From Cupriavidus sp. D39 (lineage in GTDB: Bacteria; Pseudomonadota; Gammaproteobacteria; Burkholderiales; Burkholderiaceae), in assembly GCF_026627925.1 (NCBI RefSeq), contig NZ_JAPNLE010000006.1, positions 372,001-436,000 of the forward strand: 64,000 bases of DNA, in the 5' to 3' direction. Below the pieces are notes generated by a model. The model was not told the origin of the DNA. It saw only the letters and a program-made list of their open reading frames with translations, and searched no databases. A program made the position numbers and the translations under genes. Positions 36,637 through 45,479 of this stretch are shown one piece after another. Each line of letters opens with the position of its first letter. Within the stretch, counting starts at the first letter, position 1.

Positions 36637-38185
36637 TCAGTCCGGATCAGTCGAGCGCACTCGCAGCTGGGTGGGTGTGAAACCCTCGGACGTTATGCCA
36701 CGCGCTTCGCAAAAGCCTCGCCATAGGCGCCGTATCAGCTGATCCAGCCCGCTGGCCGAGTAGCCTGCCGCGTCGCCGGCCAAACGTTTATGAAGCCCGC
36801 GCCTGGTGGAGGGAAGTACAACGGGAGCGAGCAGGGCGGCCTGTGGGGGCGGAGTTGTCGTGGTCCAGCCGCGATCAGCCCAATGCGCCTGCAAAGCCGT
36901 CCAAGTCGCCCCGTCTAACGTCAACGGGCGCCGGCGCGAACTGAGAAGTTTGAGGTTCTTCGCCTGCTCTGTGACTTCCAGACTAGCGCAGCACAGCCCA
37001 GCCAAGTCTGTCACCCGCATGCCTGCAACACGCAGGAGCAGCGCCACGGCGCGCGCGGCCCGGTGTTGCGCGCCATGTCCAGTGTTTCCCAGCCAGTCCA
37101 GGAAAGCTGCAATGTCGGAAGCGGCAGGCGGCGGCCGTCGTGTTTGCGCCCGCGTAGCACGGTTAGCAACTGCTGGCAGGCGCAACCGCCGTCCGGCCTT
37201 GGCCATCGCCCGCAACAACGCGCGAATGACTCGCAAAGCAGCAGCGACCGAGCCGGCGCTCAACGGGCCTTCAAAGGGCCGCCAGTGCATTTTGTCGCGC
37301 GGCCCACTGGGTCCGCACCAGAAACGAGAGGGCTGGGGATCGGCTAAAAAGCTTCATACGCAACAATATCTTCCGCTTCCAGCATTCCCAGGTCTTTGCC
37401 GCGCCCGGCACTCCACAACAGTAGCCTCTCAGCCTCGCGCCGATAGCTGCTGCGGGTATGCGGCGCGCGGGCCTGTAGCCAACCTTGCACAAACACCAGG
37501 TCAGCCGTCAGGGCACGCTTGACTACTGTATCCGGATCCGGCGCAAGCATGCGCTCAAGCGGCACCGGATAGGGCATGCGGGGGCCCAATGTCAGCGGCA
37601 ATAGCGCCTCCCGCTGTGCGTGCGCTGAAGGGGGAGAACGTAGGCGCAGATGGCCACTTCGCCCAACGGTTGGCGTTGCCGCATCAGCCAGTTGGTGATG
37701 ATCTCCGCCGACTGTGCCCCAATACGCGGCACCGTTCGCCACCAGCTGCTGCCGCGCTGGTTTGCCAACGCCGTCAGATCGGAGATCTGCCGGAGGTTGG
37801 CTGCCTTCAGCCGGCGCGCCAAGCTTGGTTTGAACCACAGCGAAACCTCATGGTGGGCTTGTGGGTAGCCTTGGCCAAGTTGCTCGAGCGAGGACAGGGC
37901 GTCAACGCGCCGGGTCATGCCCACGTCCGAGCGCGCGCGCAACGCCTCGAACATGGCTGCGATCTCGGGCTGGTTATGCTGTAGGGCGAACTGCACCAAC
38001 CGGTCGCGCAGCAACAGAATGCGCCGGATCGCTTCCGGTTCGCTTAAGCCTTCGTCGACATCTGAGTCCAGCAGATAGCGGTTGGCGATGTCCACGGGCC
38101 GCATACCCTGAGCGTAAGCACGCACCACGGCAAATTCTGTGCGTGTGAGCTTGGTGGTGGCAAGCTTTTCGAGTTCTTGAGCCAT
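36637..38185 (-). pseudogene. Broken tyrosine recombinase (DUF3701-type phage integrase)
   Basis: Joined across two shifts, the minus strand encodes an integrase of about 515 residues. Its N-terminal domain (MAQELEKLATTKLTRTEFAVV to the Lys/Arg-rich WFKPSLARRLKAANLRQISDL) is of the DUF3701 kind. A SAM-like core-binding region (VKRALTADLVFVQGWLQAR and SSYRREAERLLLWS) and part of the catalytic domain (VAGMRVTDLAGLC, with the first catalytic Arg) follow. Shifts lie in the GGGGG run at 37630-37634 and the AAAAA run at 37346-37350, each repaired by one base. The 3' end stops at FTPTQLRVRS, where the H-x-x-R box normally has His and a Tyr should follow; here the His is Thr and the Tyr is missing. 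It is thus truncated and inactive. Confidence 0.7.
37246..37317 (-). repeat. 72-bp block repeated in inverted orientation at 39187-39237 plus 40711-40730
   Basis: This stretch of the integrase gene is shared, nearly without change, with the plus strand at 39187-39237 and, once the IS4-family insertion is removed, at 40711-40730. The second copy sits between a transposase fragment and a TPR fragment and reads in a different frame there, so it is a displaced piece of recombinase DNA. Confidence 0.75.
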
Positions 38186-38484
38186 GATGGGGAAAAGTTG
38201 GGGCTAAGTGCTTGAATTACAACAAAAGTCAGCGAGCGCAAATCCGAACCGACCTGAAATGGCGAATAAAACGCAATGTAAATTATTTTTCTGCTCACCG
38301 CTACATCCACTTCGATTTTGCACCGCCTTTTTCCCCTCCAACTCGGCTCCCGGTGCCGAATCGCCGCAATCGCTGCCCTGCCGCGCCAACTCCTATTATG
38401 AGTAAGTGTGCTTGGCCCACGCCCATAGATAGGGGGCCAGGCGCGCTGCCACGGTGCCCAGCGCGCCGAATTACCGGGGGCGCC
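38186..38484. other. Gap between the integrase start and the rve-transposase fragment
   Basis: About 300 bases of low coding potential with an AT-rich patch near 38260-38295 (ATGTAAATTATTTTTCTGC). It may hold the old integrase promoter. No repeats or sites were recognised. Confidence 0.35.
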
Positions 38485-39226
38485 ATGGCCAAGTCCCGAC
38501 CGTTGTCCGAACACGCTTGGTGGCTCGCTGCCTTCAGCGCGGCCCCGATGACCAAAATCGTTGGCGAAGCCGGGCTCGTGCCGTGGCGGCTGTTGAGCGC
38601 CGCTTGCCGAGTCAAGCCCGCGCCAAGAGGTGAAGCCGATGCGGGCTACGCCGGCGCCTTCTCGTGGCTGTTGCGCAAGTACCCGAGTGTCGAAGCTGCT
38701 ATGCACTCGGTGCTCACCAATTCCCATTCGCGCCTTCGCCCGGGTAGCGGCACCCATGCCACCCAGGCCGTGCATGCCTCCTTCCTTGCAGAATGCGCAC
38801 GACTTGGGTTGCAGGAGGAGGCGCCTACCCCTTCAATACCCAGTCCCTGGCTGTCAAAAGCGTGGCCGCCTACGTGCGCCGCTACATCCCGAGTCATCTG
38901 GGGCAGCTGGCCGGGCCGATGCTGGGCAGCACCGCCGCGTCCAAGCTGCGAACCGGCGACGGACGCCAGCGCCCGAGCCTGGCGCTGTTCGAGCGCGTCG
39001 AGTGCGATGCGCACCTGATCGATCACGCGATGTGTGTCATGGTGCGCCACCCCGATGGTCATTACGTTCAGCGCAGGCTGCACCGACTATGGGTGGTGGC
39101 ATTGGTGGAAGTGCGCTCACGCGCGGTCCTTGGCTATAGCGTGGCCCTCGGGCGCTAGCCGAACAGCCGCGATCTGCTCGATGCACTGCGGACCCAGTGG
39201 GCCGCGCGACAAAATGCACTGGCGGC
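38485..39226 (+). pseudogene. Fragment of an rve/DDE-type transposase or integrase
   Basis: The plus strand carries MAKSRPLSEHAWWLAAFSAA, and then, after a shift near 38795, AYPFNTQSLAVKSVAAYVRRY and a DDE-integrase-like segment: LFERVECDAHLIDHAM (first Asp), RRLHRLWVVALVEVRSRAVLGYSVAL (the strand preceding the second region), then an in-frame TAG at 39158 and NSRDLLDALRTQWAAR. The pattern resembles the catalytic core of Mu/TniA-like transposases. The sequence is frameshifted, has an internal stop, and ends at the displaced integrase block. It is a remnant. Confidence 0.55.
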
Positions 39227-39237
39227 CCTTTGAAGGC

Positions 39238-40699
39238 CACCCCTTTCAAGGTGATCAAACGACACGGCCAGCCTTGATGACACGTGCGGTAGAGACATGC
39301 CGCCGTGCCACACAGCCTGCAACATAACCTTTCTTCTTGGGCGCTTTGGGTCCCCGCGTATGTTTGCGCATCGCGCGGGGATCAACGCGCGCCGCTATGT
39401 TTAGCAGTGTCCGGCCAAGCTGGGCCGGCGTGAGTGGGTCATAGGCCTGCCACACCTCGGGCGGCACCGCGATCATCATGCCGGCATACGTCGCCCGGAT
39501 TTCGCTGGCGAGGTAATACGGAGAGAGTTCAATGTCACTGGTATCCAGTTCATGGCGGATTCTCACCGCAGTCGCAATCACGCTCAGCACGTTGTACGCC
39601 AGCGCCGCCACGCCGAAGGCCAGCAGCGCCGCGCGTGGCTGGCTCAACGAACGGATTTCACTGTTGAGCACCGATTCGAGTCGCTGAAACATATTCTCTA
39701 TGCTCCAGCGTCGCCGGTATAGCTGCGCAATTTCCTGGGCCGTGAGTTGTGAGGCCGGGACATTGGTCAGCAGGCGGATCACAGTGTCGCCGTCCTCGGT
39801 AGCGCGATCCAGCCGCAATTCGATGCGCCTGAGTACAAGCGGCGCATTCGATTCATCCTGAATGCTGACGGCTTGCTCGTACACGATGCCGGTCTCGACT
39901 CTCCCCATTTCGACTGCCTGCTCCAGTTCACTGGGGCTCGGATTGCGGCCGTGCTCACGCACGATAAAGGCACTGTCGCGACGCTGCCAGCCGGTAAGAA
40001 TCGCACGGGTACTGAAATTCCGACCGGCGATCCACAACTCGCCAGGCTGGGCTGATTCGAGCAGCGTTTCCATGATGGCCCGCTCCTGAGCATGCGCATC
40101 TTCGCATGGCACAAGATCGACGATCATCGCCGTATCCGGGTCATAGACGACCAATGACTGCCCCGGCAAGGCCGCGCCCCGAAACCCACGCAATGGTTTC
40201 AGGCGCTTTTCGCTCGCCGGCAAATGGCTGCCATCCACGATGCGCAGGCGATAGCCGTCCACCGAGGGCGGCTGCTTGCGCAACATCGGTTGCACGACCG
40301 GCCCCAACCGCTGCGCACCGCCTTGCACCAGGGCACGAACCAGCCCCGGCTCGGTCCGGCTGAGCTTGTCGTACAGCGCGGTGATGGAAACCGGCAGCGC
40401 CGGACTGGCCTTGGCTGCCGCATGCACCGACGGGCGCAGCCCCACGGCGACCAGCGACATGAGTTCCGCCGTCGTCGAGAACAATAACTCCCGCGTGTAC
40501 TGCGTTTCACGCTCTTGCTCGAACAACTCATCGATCCAGGCCGGATCAAGGGCGCGTTGCAACCCCAGGCGCGCCATCACGCTGATCGGGCTGTGTTCGA
40601 TAAAGCGTTCCACCACTGCGTCCAGTACCACGCCACTGACTCCATTTTCGGTTCGAGAACACGGAGGGTGCCCTAATTTTCGTCACCTTGAAAGGGGTG
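39238..40699 (-). mobile_element. IS4-family insertion sequence (1462 bp) with 11-bp target duplication
   Basis: Inverted ends CACCCCTTTCAAGGTGA at 39238 and, on the other strand, at 40699 (CACCCCTTTCAAGGTGACG) enclose a single transposase gene. The sequence CCTTTGAAGGC occurs directly outside both ends (39227-39237 and 40700-40710), an 11-base target duplication as usual for IS4-type elements. The target lies in the duplicated integrase fragment; the uninterrupted version is at 37246-37317 on the other strand. Confidence 0.85.
39255..40631 (-). CDS. IS4-family DDE transposase
   Basis: This 458-residue protein contains the IS4 N-terminal domain (VVERFIEHSPISVMARLGLQRAL), the first catalytic Asp region (RLRIVDGSHLPASEKR), and the Y-x2-R-x3-E signature (YRRRWSIENMFQRLESV). 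At the position of the second catalytic Asp, where IS4 transposases normally have W-I-A-D-R-N-F, this one reads WIAGRNFSTRAIL, an Asp-to-Gly change that would inactivate it. Sequence error is possible because it is a single-base change (GAT to GGT). Length and layout are otherwise intact. Confidence 0.88.
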   Translation of the reverse strand: MVLDAVVERFIEHSPISVMARLGLQRALDPAWIDELFEQERETQYTRELLFSTTAELMSLVAVGLRPSVHAAAKASPALPVSITALYDKLSRTEPGLVRALVQGGAQRLGPVVQPMLRKQPPSVDGYRLRIVDGSHLPASEKRLKPLRGFRGAALPGQSLVVYDPDTAMIVDLVPCEDAHAQERAIMETLLESAQPGELWIAGRNFSTRAILTGWQRRDSAFIVREHGRNPSPSELEQAVEMGRVETGIVYEQAVSIQDESNAPLVLRRIELRLDRATEDGDTVIRLLTNVPASQLTAQEIAQLYRRRWSIENMFQRLESVLNSEIRSLSQPRAALLAFGVAALAYNVLSVIATAVRIRHELDTSDIELSPYYLASEIRATYAGMMIAVPPEVWQAYDPLTPAQLGRTLLNIAARVDPRAMRKHTRGPKAPKKKGYVAGCVARRHVSTARVIKAGRVV

Positions 40700-40736
40700 C
40701 CTTTGAAGGCCCTTAAGCGCCGGCTCGGTCCTCGAG

Positions 40737-41048
40737 CACCATGCAGCCTTGCTGCGCGCGCGCCTTTGCGAACAGGGGTTCCCGCATTACCTGGCGTGGG
40801 CAACGATCCTGCGCGGCTGGGCGCTCGCCAGGCAAGGTAACGGTGAGGAGGGAATCGCATTGATACACCAGGGACTTCGGGCCCACGAAGCGACCGGGGC
40901 CGCACTGGGACGACCATCCCTATTGGGACTGCTCGCCGATGCCTATGGACGGGCTGGGCAGATTGAAGCGGGGCTGCGCGTGCTGGGTGACGCGCTGGTG
41001 CTCGTGGATGTCAGACAGGCAAGAGCGCTACTGGAGAACTGGTCGTAA
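40737..41048 (+). pseudogene. Fragment of a TPR-containing (adenylate-cyclase-type) regulator
   Basis: The plus strand reads LEHHAALLRARLCEQGFPHYLAWATILRGWALARQGNGEEGIALIHQGLRAHEATG and on to a stop at 41048. This is the tetratricopeptide-repeat tail common in AAA/adenylate-cyclase-like regulators, with the pattern W-A-x-L-A-x-Q-G-x-x-E-E-G. The N-terminal domains are missing; the fragment begins at the displaced integrase block. It is a remnant. Confidence 0.55.
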
Positions 41049-41628
41049 GCGGCCGGGCGGTCGGAGGTCGGGCACACTTCGGCTGTCATGATGGCAAAAG
41101 CGTTATCTCCTCGCACCACCGCCGCACGGGCTGTGCGTGTTGGAGCGATTTGCCCACGGCCATGGTGTGATTGCTCGCTGTCTCGCGTCACAGCCAATCC
41201 ACCAGACCAGCATCGCCGAACTTGCACCGGTCGCCGAACAAAACACGCCGTGACATGCTCACGGAAAGTCCGGGCGCCTGACGAAATCGGCCTCCCCATC
41301 TTTTGCACCTCTCCTTCACGCCCACGTTCGTCAACAAGAAGGATGGTGGTGGTGCGCGTGGAGACGAAGGCCGTTCCCGACTCGGCCGTCACATAAAGTG
41401 CGGGAGACCCCAACGTTCACCCGGCTCCACCGCAATGCACGTTTTGTCCCGGTGGACGCCGTCTCTGTCCGTTGATGGGAATACCGTTCAGGCTCTAAAT
41501 TCGCATCCTGAAACCCACCGGGCGCGCGAAGGGAGCTTGCGAGAAGCAAGGTTATCTCGCGCGCCACCCTGCTCGATCATACCGCCAGCGGAGCGGCATG
41601 TTTGGGCTGCTCTCGAGGAGACACCGCT
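41049..41628. other. Intergenic region upstream of the catabolic operon
   Basis: These 580 bases hold weak opposing frames at 41088-41413 with no recognised family, and must include the promoter of the reductase-P450 pair. A ribosome binding site (GAGGAGA, 41614-41620) lies just before the reductase start. No clear -35/-10 pair or terminator was found. Confidence 0.4.
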
Positions 41629-43440
41629 ATGGCCCATCAGATAACACTCCGTTTTGAGGACGGAGTGACCCGGTTCATCGAGTGCGAGGAGGGCGAGCGC
41701 ATCACAGACGCCGCCATTCGCGCCAAGATCAATATCCCACTCGATTGCCGTGATGGTGTGTGCGGCACCTGCAAGGCGGACTGCGAGTCCGGCGAATATG
41801 TTCTGGGCGACTGCGTGGAGGATGCGCTTACTCCGGAGGAGGCCAGCGCCCGCAAGGTTCTCACGTGCCAGATGAGCCCGCGTTCCGATTGCGTGATCCA
41901 GATCGCTACGAACTCCGATGTTTCGGGTACCGGCCCGTCCTCCTACAGGGGAAGGATCGCCGCTTGTCAACGATCGTCCGCCACCACCATCGCCTTCTCG
42001 GTCGAGCTCGAGAATCGCGAAGATCTCGGGTTCCTTCCCGGGCAGTACGTCAACATCCAGGTGCCTGGCACCGATCAGACACGGTCCTACTCCTTCAGCT
42101 CCGGGCCGTCCGAGCCGCAATTGTCCTTCCTTGTGCGCAATGTGCCTCAAGGCGCGATGTCGACCTGGCTCTGCGAAAGCGCCAAAGTAGGCGACCCGAT
42201 TGAGTTTCGCGGCCCGATGGGAAGCTTCTATCTGCGCCCCATCGAGCGGCCGGTGCTGTTTCTCGCGGGTGGCACGGGCCTCGCGCCGTTCCTCGCAATG
42301 CTTGACAAGGTCGTCGAGGACGGCGGCAGCCCGTATCCGATCCACATGATCCTGGGTGCGAACACCGATGAGGACCTGGTTGGCATCGACCGGCTTGAAG
42401 CTTATGCGCAGCGCTTGTCGAATTTCACCTATGCCTGCACAGTCGCCAGCCCCGAGAGTGCCTATCCCAACAAGGGCTATGTCACCCACCATATCGTCGC
42501 TTCCCAGCTCAACGGTGGCGATGCGGATGTCTACCTTTGCGGCCCGCCGCCGATGGTTGATGCGGTTCGCAGTTTTCTCTCTTCTGAAGGGCTAAGGCCG
42601 CGGAATTTCTACTATGAGAAGTTCGCCGGCACCGGCCTGGTGGTCCAGACCGGCGAAGAACGCGTCGCTCCGGTTGATGTCGACGAGGCGTTCGATTTGC
42701 GCATGGCTCTCGAGCTGGGGGCCGCGCAATTGACCATGGGCCGGCTGTCGAGCGAGCAGTTAATCACTTTTCGGAAGCTCGCCGAGGCGACGGCGCCGTT
42801 CGTCTCCGGGCGACGCTTTACCGACATTCCGCGTTACATCGAGGCAAACCACGCCTTCCACATGTTCGCGATCGAAGCTTCCGGGAACGCCCAGCTGATC
42901 GCGCTCTACCGGCAACTGGCCGTGCAGGACTACATCGCTCGCGCGCTGACCGACCAGATCGAGATCGTCGGCGATATCGTCCAGCAGCACCGGGACATTG
43001 TCGCCGCCTTCGAACTGGGCGACCTGAACGCGGCGCGGGACGTGATTGCGCTGCACGCGCTCCATTCCAAGGCCACGATGAGCCGGGCGCTGGAGCGTAT
43101 GGCGATGGGCAAGACGGCGCCCATGGTCGCAGCGCTCCCCTCTCCCCGTCTGCTGTGCCGCAGAGCGCGCCGCAGGTCTGCCCATTCACGGCCAAGACCC
43201 TTCCGGCCTATTCACACGAACTGGACTGGCCCGAGGGGTTGGAGCCATTCAAGGTGGTCGATGACGGCTCGCAAGGCGACCCTTACGAGCACTACCGCTG
43301 GATGCGGGAGCATGCGCCGGTGCTGCGTTGCCAGTCGGCGACTTCGGACGTGTGGTTCCTCTCGCGCTATGACGATGTCTACCAGGCGATCCGCAACCCG
43401 AAGCTGTTTTCCTCCGAGGTCGTCAGCCCGCCACCGCTGA
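41629..43440 (+). CDS. Class IB-type ferredoxin reductase (BenC-like) fused to an FCD domain
   Basis: Residues 1-95 form a plant-type 2Fe-2S ferredoxin domain with cysteines in DCRDGVCGTCKADC and LTCQ. Residues 100-335 form an FAD/NAD(P)H reductase with RSYSFSSGP (FAD), GGTGLAPFLAML (nucleotide) and CGPPPMV. It should pass electrons from NAD(P)H to the neighbouring P450. After residue 345, DEAFDLRMALELGAAQL to ALERMAMGKTAP (about 155 residues) matches an FCD domain, the ligand-binding part of GntR regulators, with the FHMFAIEASGN and IVQQHRDIVAAFELGDLNAA blocks. The start at 41629 follows GAGGAG. The frame runs 95 codons beyond the FCD domain over the P450 start, in the wrong frame for P450; a missing base in the C-runs at 43137-43147 may hide the true end or a three-part fusion. 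Confidence 0.8.
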   Translation: MAHQITLRFEDGVTRFIECEEGERITDAAIRAKINIPLDCRDGVCGTCKADCESGEYVLGDCVEDALTPEEASARKVLTCQMSPRSDCVIQIATNSDVSGTGPSSYRGRIAACQRSSATTIAFSVELENREDLGFLPGQYVNIQVPGTDQTRSYSFSSGPSEPQLSFLVRNVPQGAMSTWLCESAKVGDPIEFRGPMGSFYLRPIERPVLFLAGGTGLAPFLAMLDKVVEDGGSPYPIHMILGANTDEDLVGIDRLEAYAQRLSNFTYACTVASPESAYPNKGYVTHHIVASQLNGGDADVYLCGPPPMVDAVRSFLSSEGLRPRNFYYEKFAGTGLVVQTGEERVAPVDVDEAFDLRMALELGAAQLTMGRLSSEQLITFRKLAEATAPFVSGRRFTDIPRYIEANHAFHMFAIEASGNAQLIALYRQLAVQDYIARALTDQIEIVGDIVQQHRDIVAAFELGDLNAARDVIALHALHSKATMSRALERMAMGKTAPMVAALPSPRLLCRRARRRSAHSRPRPFRPIHTNWTGPRGWSHSRWSMTARKATLTSTTAGCGSMRRCCVASRRLRTCGSSRAMTMSTRRSATRSCFPPRSSARHR

Positions 43441-44417
43441 CGTTCCTGACGCTGTTCGATGCGCCCGACCATACGCGGTTACGCAAAGTCGTCCAGCCAT
43501 CCTTCCTGCCGCTGTCGCTCGATCCCTTTATCGAACAGATCGAGCAAAGGGCGGAGGACCTGCTCGACGCGATGATCGCTAAAGGCGGCGGTGACGTCGT
43601 CAACGATTTCGCCATCCCGCTCAGCATCTCGACCATCTCCACGATGATCGACGTGCCGAACGAGGATGAGGAGAAAATGAAATTCTGGTCGGACGAGACC
43701 TTTAGCTACTTCGGGCGCCTCGCCCGCAATGCGCCGGGGACCGGCACCGACGAGCAGAGCGCGCAGGCCTTCTTCGCTTACCTGAAGGAGGCGATGGAGC
43801 GGCTCGTTCGCACCGGCAGCCAGTCGATCGGCGGGCATATCGCGCGCATGTGGAAGGACGGGCTACTTTCGGAAAAGGAAGCAAAGGAGCTGTGTGCCTT
43901 CGTCTTCATCGCTGGGCACGACACTACGACGATCCTTGTGGCCAATGCATTTCGCATGTTCGCCGAACAGCCGAATCTGCTGGGACGTATCCGCGAAAAC
44001 CCCTCCGACGCTGAGCGTTTCGTCGAGGAGGTGGCGCGCTATCGTGGTACCGTGCAGCGTGTGAGCCGCATCACCACCGAGGCGACCACTGTCGCGGGCG
44101 TTGATCTGCCTAAGGGTGCGGTGGTGCGATTGCTGCTGTCGGCTGCGAACCGCGATAGCCGCAAGTTTGCCAACGGTGAGACGTTCGACATCGACCGTGA
44201 TTCCAGCGGCCACCTGGGTTTCGGCAATGGCATGCACAAATGCCTTGGCGCGCCGCTCGCCAAGCTGGAGACGCTGGTCGCAACGAAGGCTCTGGCCCGC
44301 AAGGTTGGCGATATTGCGCTCGATCCGGCAAGGCCGATCCAGTATGTGCGGGGCAACAATCTGACCAACTCCGGGCCGGAGCACCTGTTCGTGAAGCTGG
44401 GTAGGTTATCGGCCTAA
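43155..44417 (+). CDS. Cytochrome P450 monooxygenase, candidate cycloalkane-carboxylate 4-hydroxylase
   Basis: This 420-residue soluble bacterial P450 has the I-helix oxygen-activation motif AGHDTTTILVANAF, the E-x-x-R pair in EEVARYRG, and the haem ligand loop HLGFGNGMHKCLGAPLAKLE. All catalytic hallmarks are intact. It lies directly behind a ferredoxin reductase, its likely electron donor. I use the GTG at 43155; the true start may be an ATG at 43123 if one base is missing near 43140. By context its substrate is a cyclic acid hydroxylated at C4, but sequence alone does not fix this. It converges on the araC-type gene 36 bases downstream. Confidence 0.88.
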   Translation: MPQSAPQVCPFTAKTLPAYSHELDWPEGLEPFKVVDDGSQGDPYEHYRWMREHAPVLRCQSATSDVWFLSRYDDVYQAIRNPKLFSSEVVSPPPLTFLTLFDAPDHTRLRKVVQPSFLPLSLDPFIEQIEQRAEDLLDAMIAKGGGDVVNDFAIPLSISTISTMIDVPNEDEEKMKFWSDETFSYFGRLARNAPGTGTDEQSAQAFFAYLKEAMERLVRTGSQSIGGHIARMWKDGLLSEKEAKELCAFVFIAGHDTTTILVANAFRMFAEQPNLLGRIRENPSDAERFVEEVARYRGTVQRVSRITTEATTVAGVDLPKGAVVRLLLSAANRDSRKFANGETFDIDRDSSGHLGFGNGMHKCLGAPLAKLETLVATKALARKVGDIALDPARPIQYVRGNNLTNSGPEHLFVKLGRLSA

Positions 44418-44452
44418 ACCAGGCCTAAACCGGATGAGGGGGCGAGGTCGAG

Positions 44453-45383
44453 TCAGCCCGCTCTCCCCTTTTCAGGCGGCAAGGATCGATCGTGGGCCGC
44501 AGAGCGGTATTCGGTTGGCCGGAGTCCCGTCTGCTTGCGGAAGAAACGACTGAAATAGGCCTCGTCCTGAAAGCCCAGTTCACTGGCGATCTGCTTCACG
44601 CTGAGCGTCGAATAGCCGAGCAGCCGCTTGGCCTCATGGATCGAGCGTGCATCGATCGCCTCGATTGCCGAGACCCCGAAGGTGGCACGGCAGATGCGAG
44701 AGAGTTGGCCGGTGCTCACGCCCATATCGTCGGCATAGCTGGCGACCGGCCGCCGCTCACGGCAATGGCGGTCGAGCAGGGCGCGGAACCGCTCGATCCG
44801 CGCGGCCGTTGTCCTCTGCTCGGAACTGGCTGAAAGCCGGGCGCTCTCGCTGAGGCGCCCGATCTTGATGAACAGGGTGATCGTCAGTGCTGCGCCTGCG
44901 GTGAACTGCCAGCGCTCGTGGCTCTCCGCCTCTTGTCTGATCGACTGAAACAGGGTCTCCAGAGGTGTGCCGCGTTCGACGTCGGGATCGATCGACAGCA
45001 CCGTCGGCGTGCGGATGAATTCCAGCAGCTCGGGCGCGGCCGTCATCGCCAGCGATTCCAGCGCAGACTGCGCGGCGGTGATGACGTGACCGTCGATGTC
45101 GCTCTGGAAGTTAAAGGCGTGGACCGAGTGCGCTGGCACGACGATCAGGCATGGCGCTTCGACTGCCCAGGTCCTGCCGTCGATGAAGGTCTCGCCGCCC
45201 CCCGGTGACGTAGAGCACCTGGATCAGCGCATCGTGGACGTGCGGCTGGATGTCGAAGTCGAAACGGCCGGCACGCAGGGGAATGCGTTCGTAATGGACC
45301 ATGTCGACCCAGGATTGGCCGGCTTCCGCGCCATAGAGCGCGAAATGCGGAACGGGCTGGCGGCGCTGTTGGTCATGGGCCAT
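44453..45383 (-). CDS. AraC-family transcriptional regulator (one frameshift)
   Basis: Joined across the six-C run at 45198-45203 (one base too many or two too few), this encodes about 309 residues. The N-terminal cupin-like sensor (FALYGAEAGQSWVDMVHYE, HVHDALIQVLYV, then GETFIDGRTWAVEAP) is followed by the C-terminal double helix-turn-helix of AraC/XylS proteins: YADDMGVSTGQLSRICRATFG and STLSVKQIASELGFQDEAYFSRFFRKQTGLRPTEYR. PobR-type AraC proteins control 4-hydroxybenzoate genes and look alike. It is divergent from the SDR gene and likely regulates the catabolic operon, perhaps with 4-hydroxybenzoate or the cyclic acid as ligand. Confidence 0.85.
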
Positions 45384-45479
45384 GATGCACGATATGTCCT
45401 ATTACACGTGGTCTCTGTCCATTGTTCCACAGGCGCTCGAAGCGTTCAATGGCGATACAGACTTCAGGAGACAAATCGC
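45384..45479. promoter_or_regulatory. Divergent promoter region araC / SDR operon
   Basis: Only 96 bases separate the two start codons. The region includes CACGATATGTCCTATTACACG near 45390 and should hold both promoters and the AraC-type operator. No palindromic operator could be fixed. The SDR gene has CAGGAGAC at -12. Confidence 0.45.

Noticed and set aside
41088..41413. Opposing frames upstream of the reductase gene
   Set aside because: Typical of GC-rich non-coding sequence; no family or expression signals.
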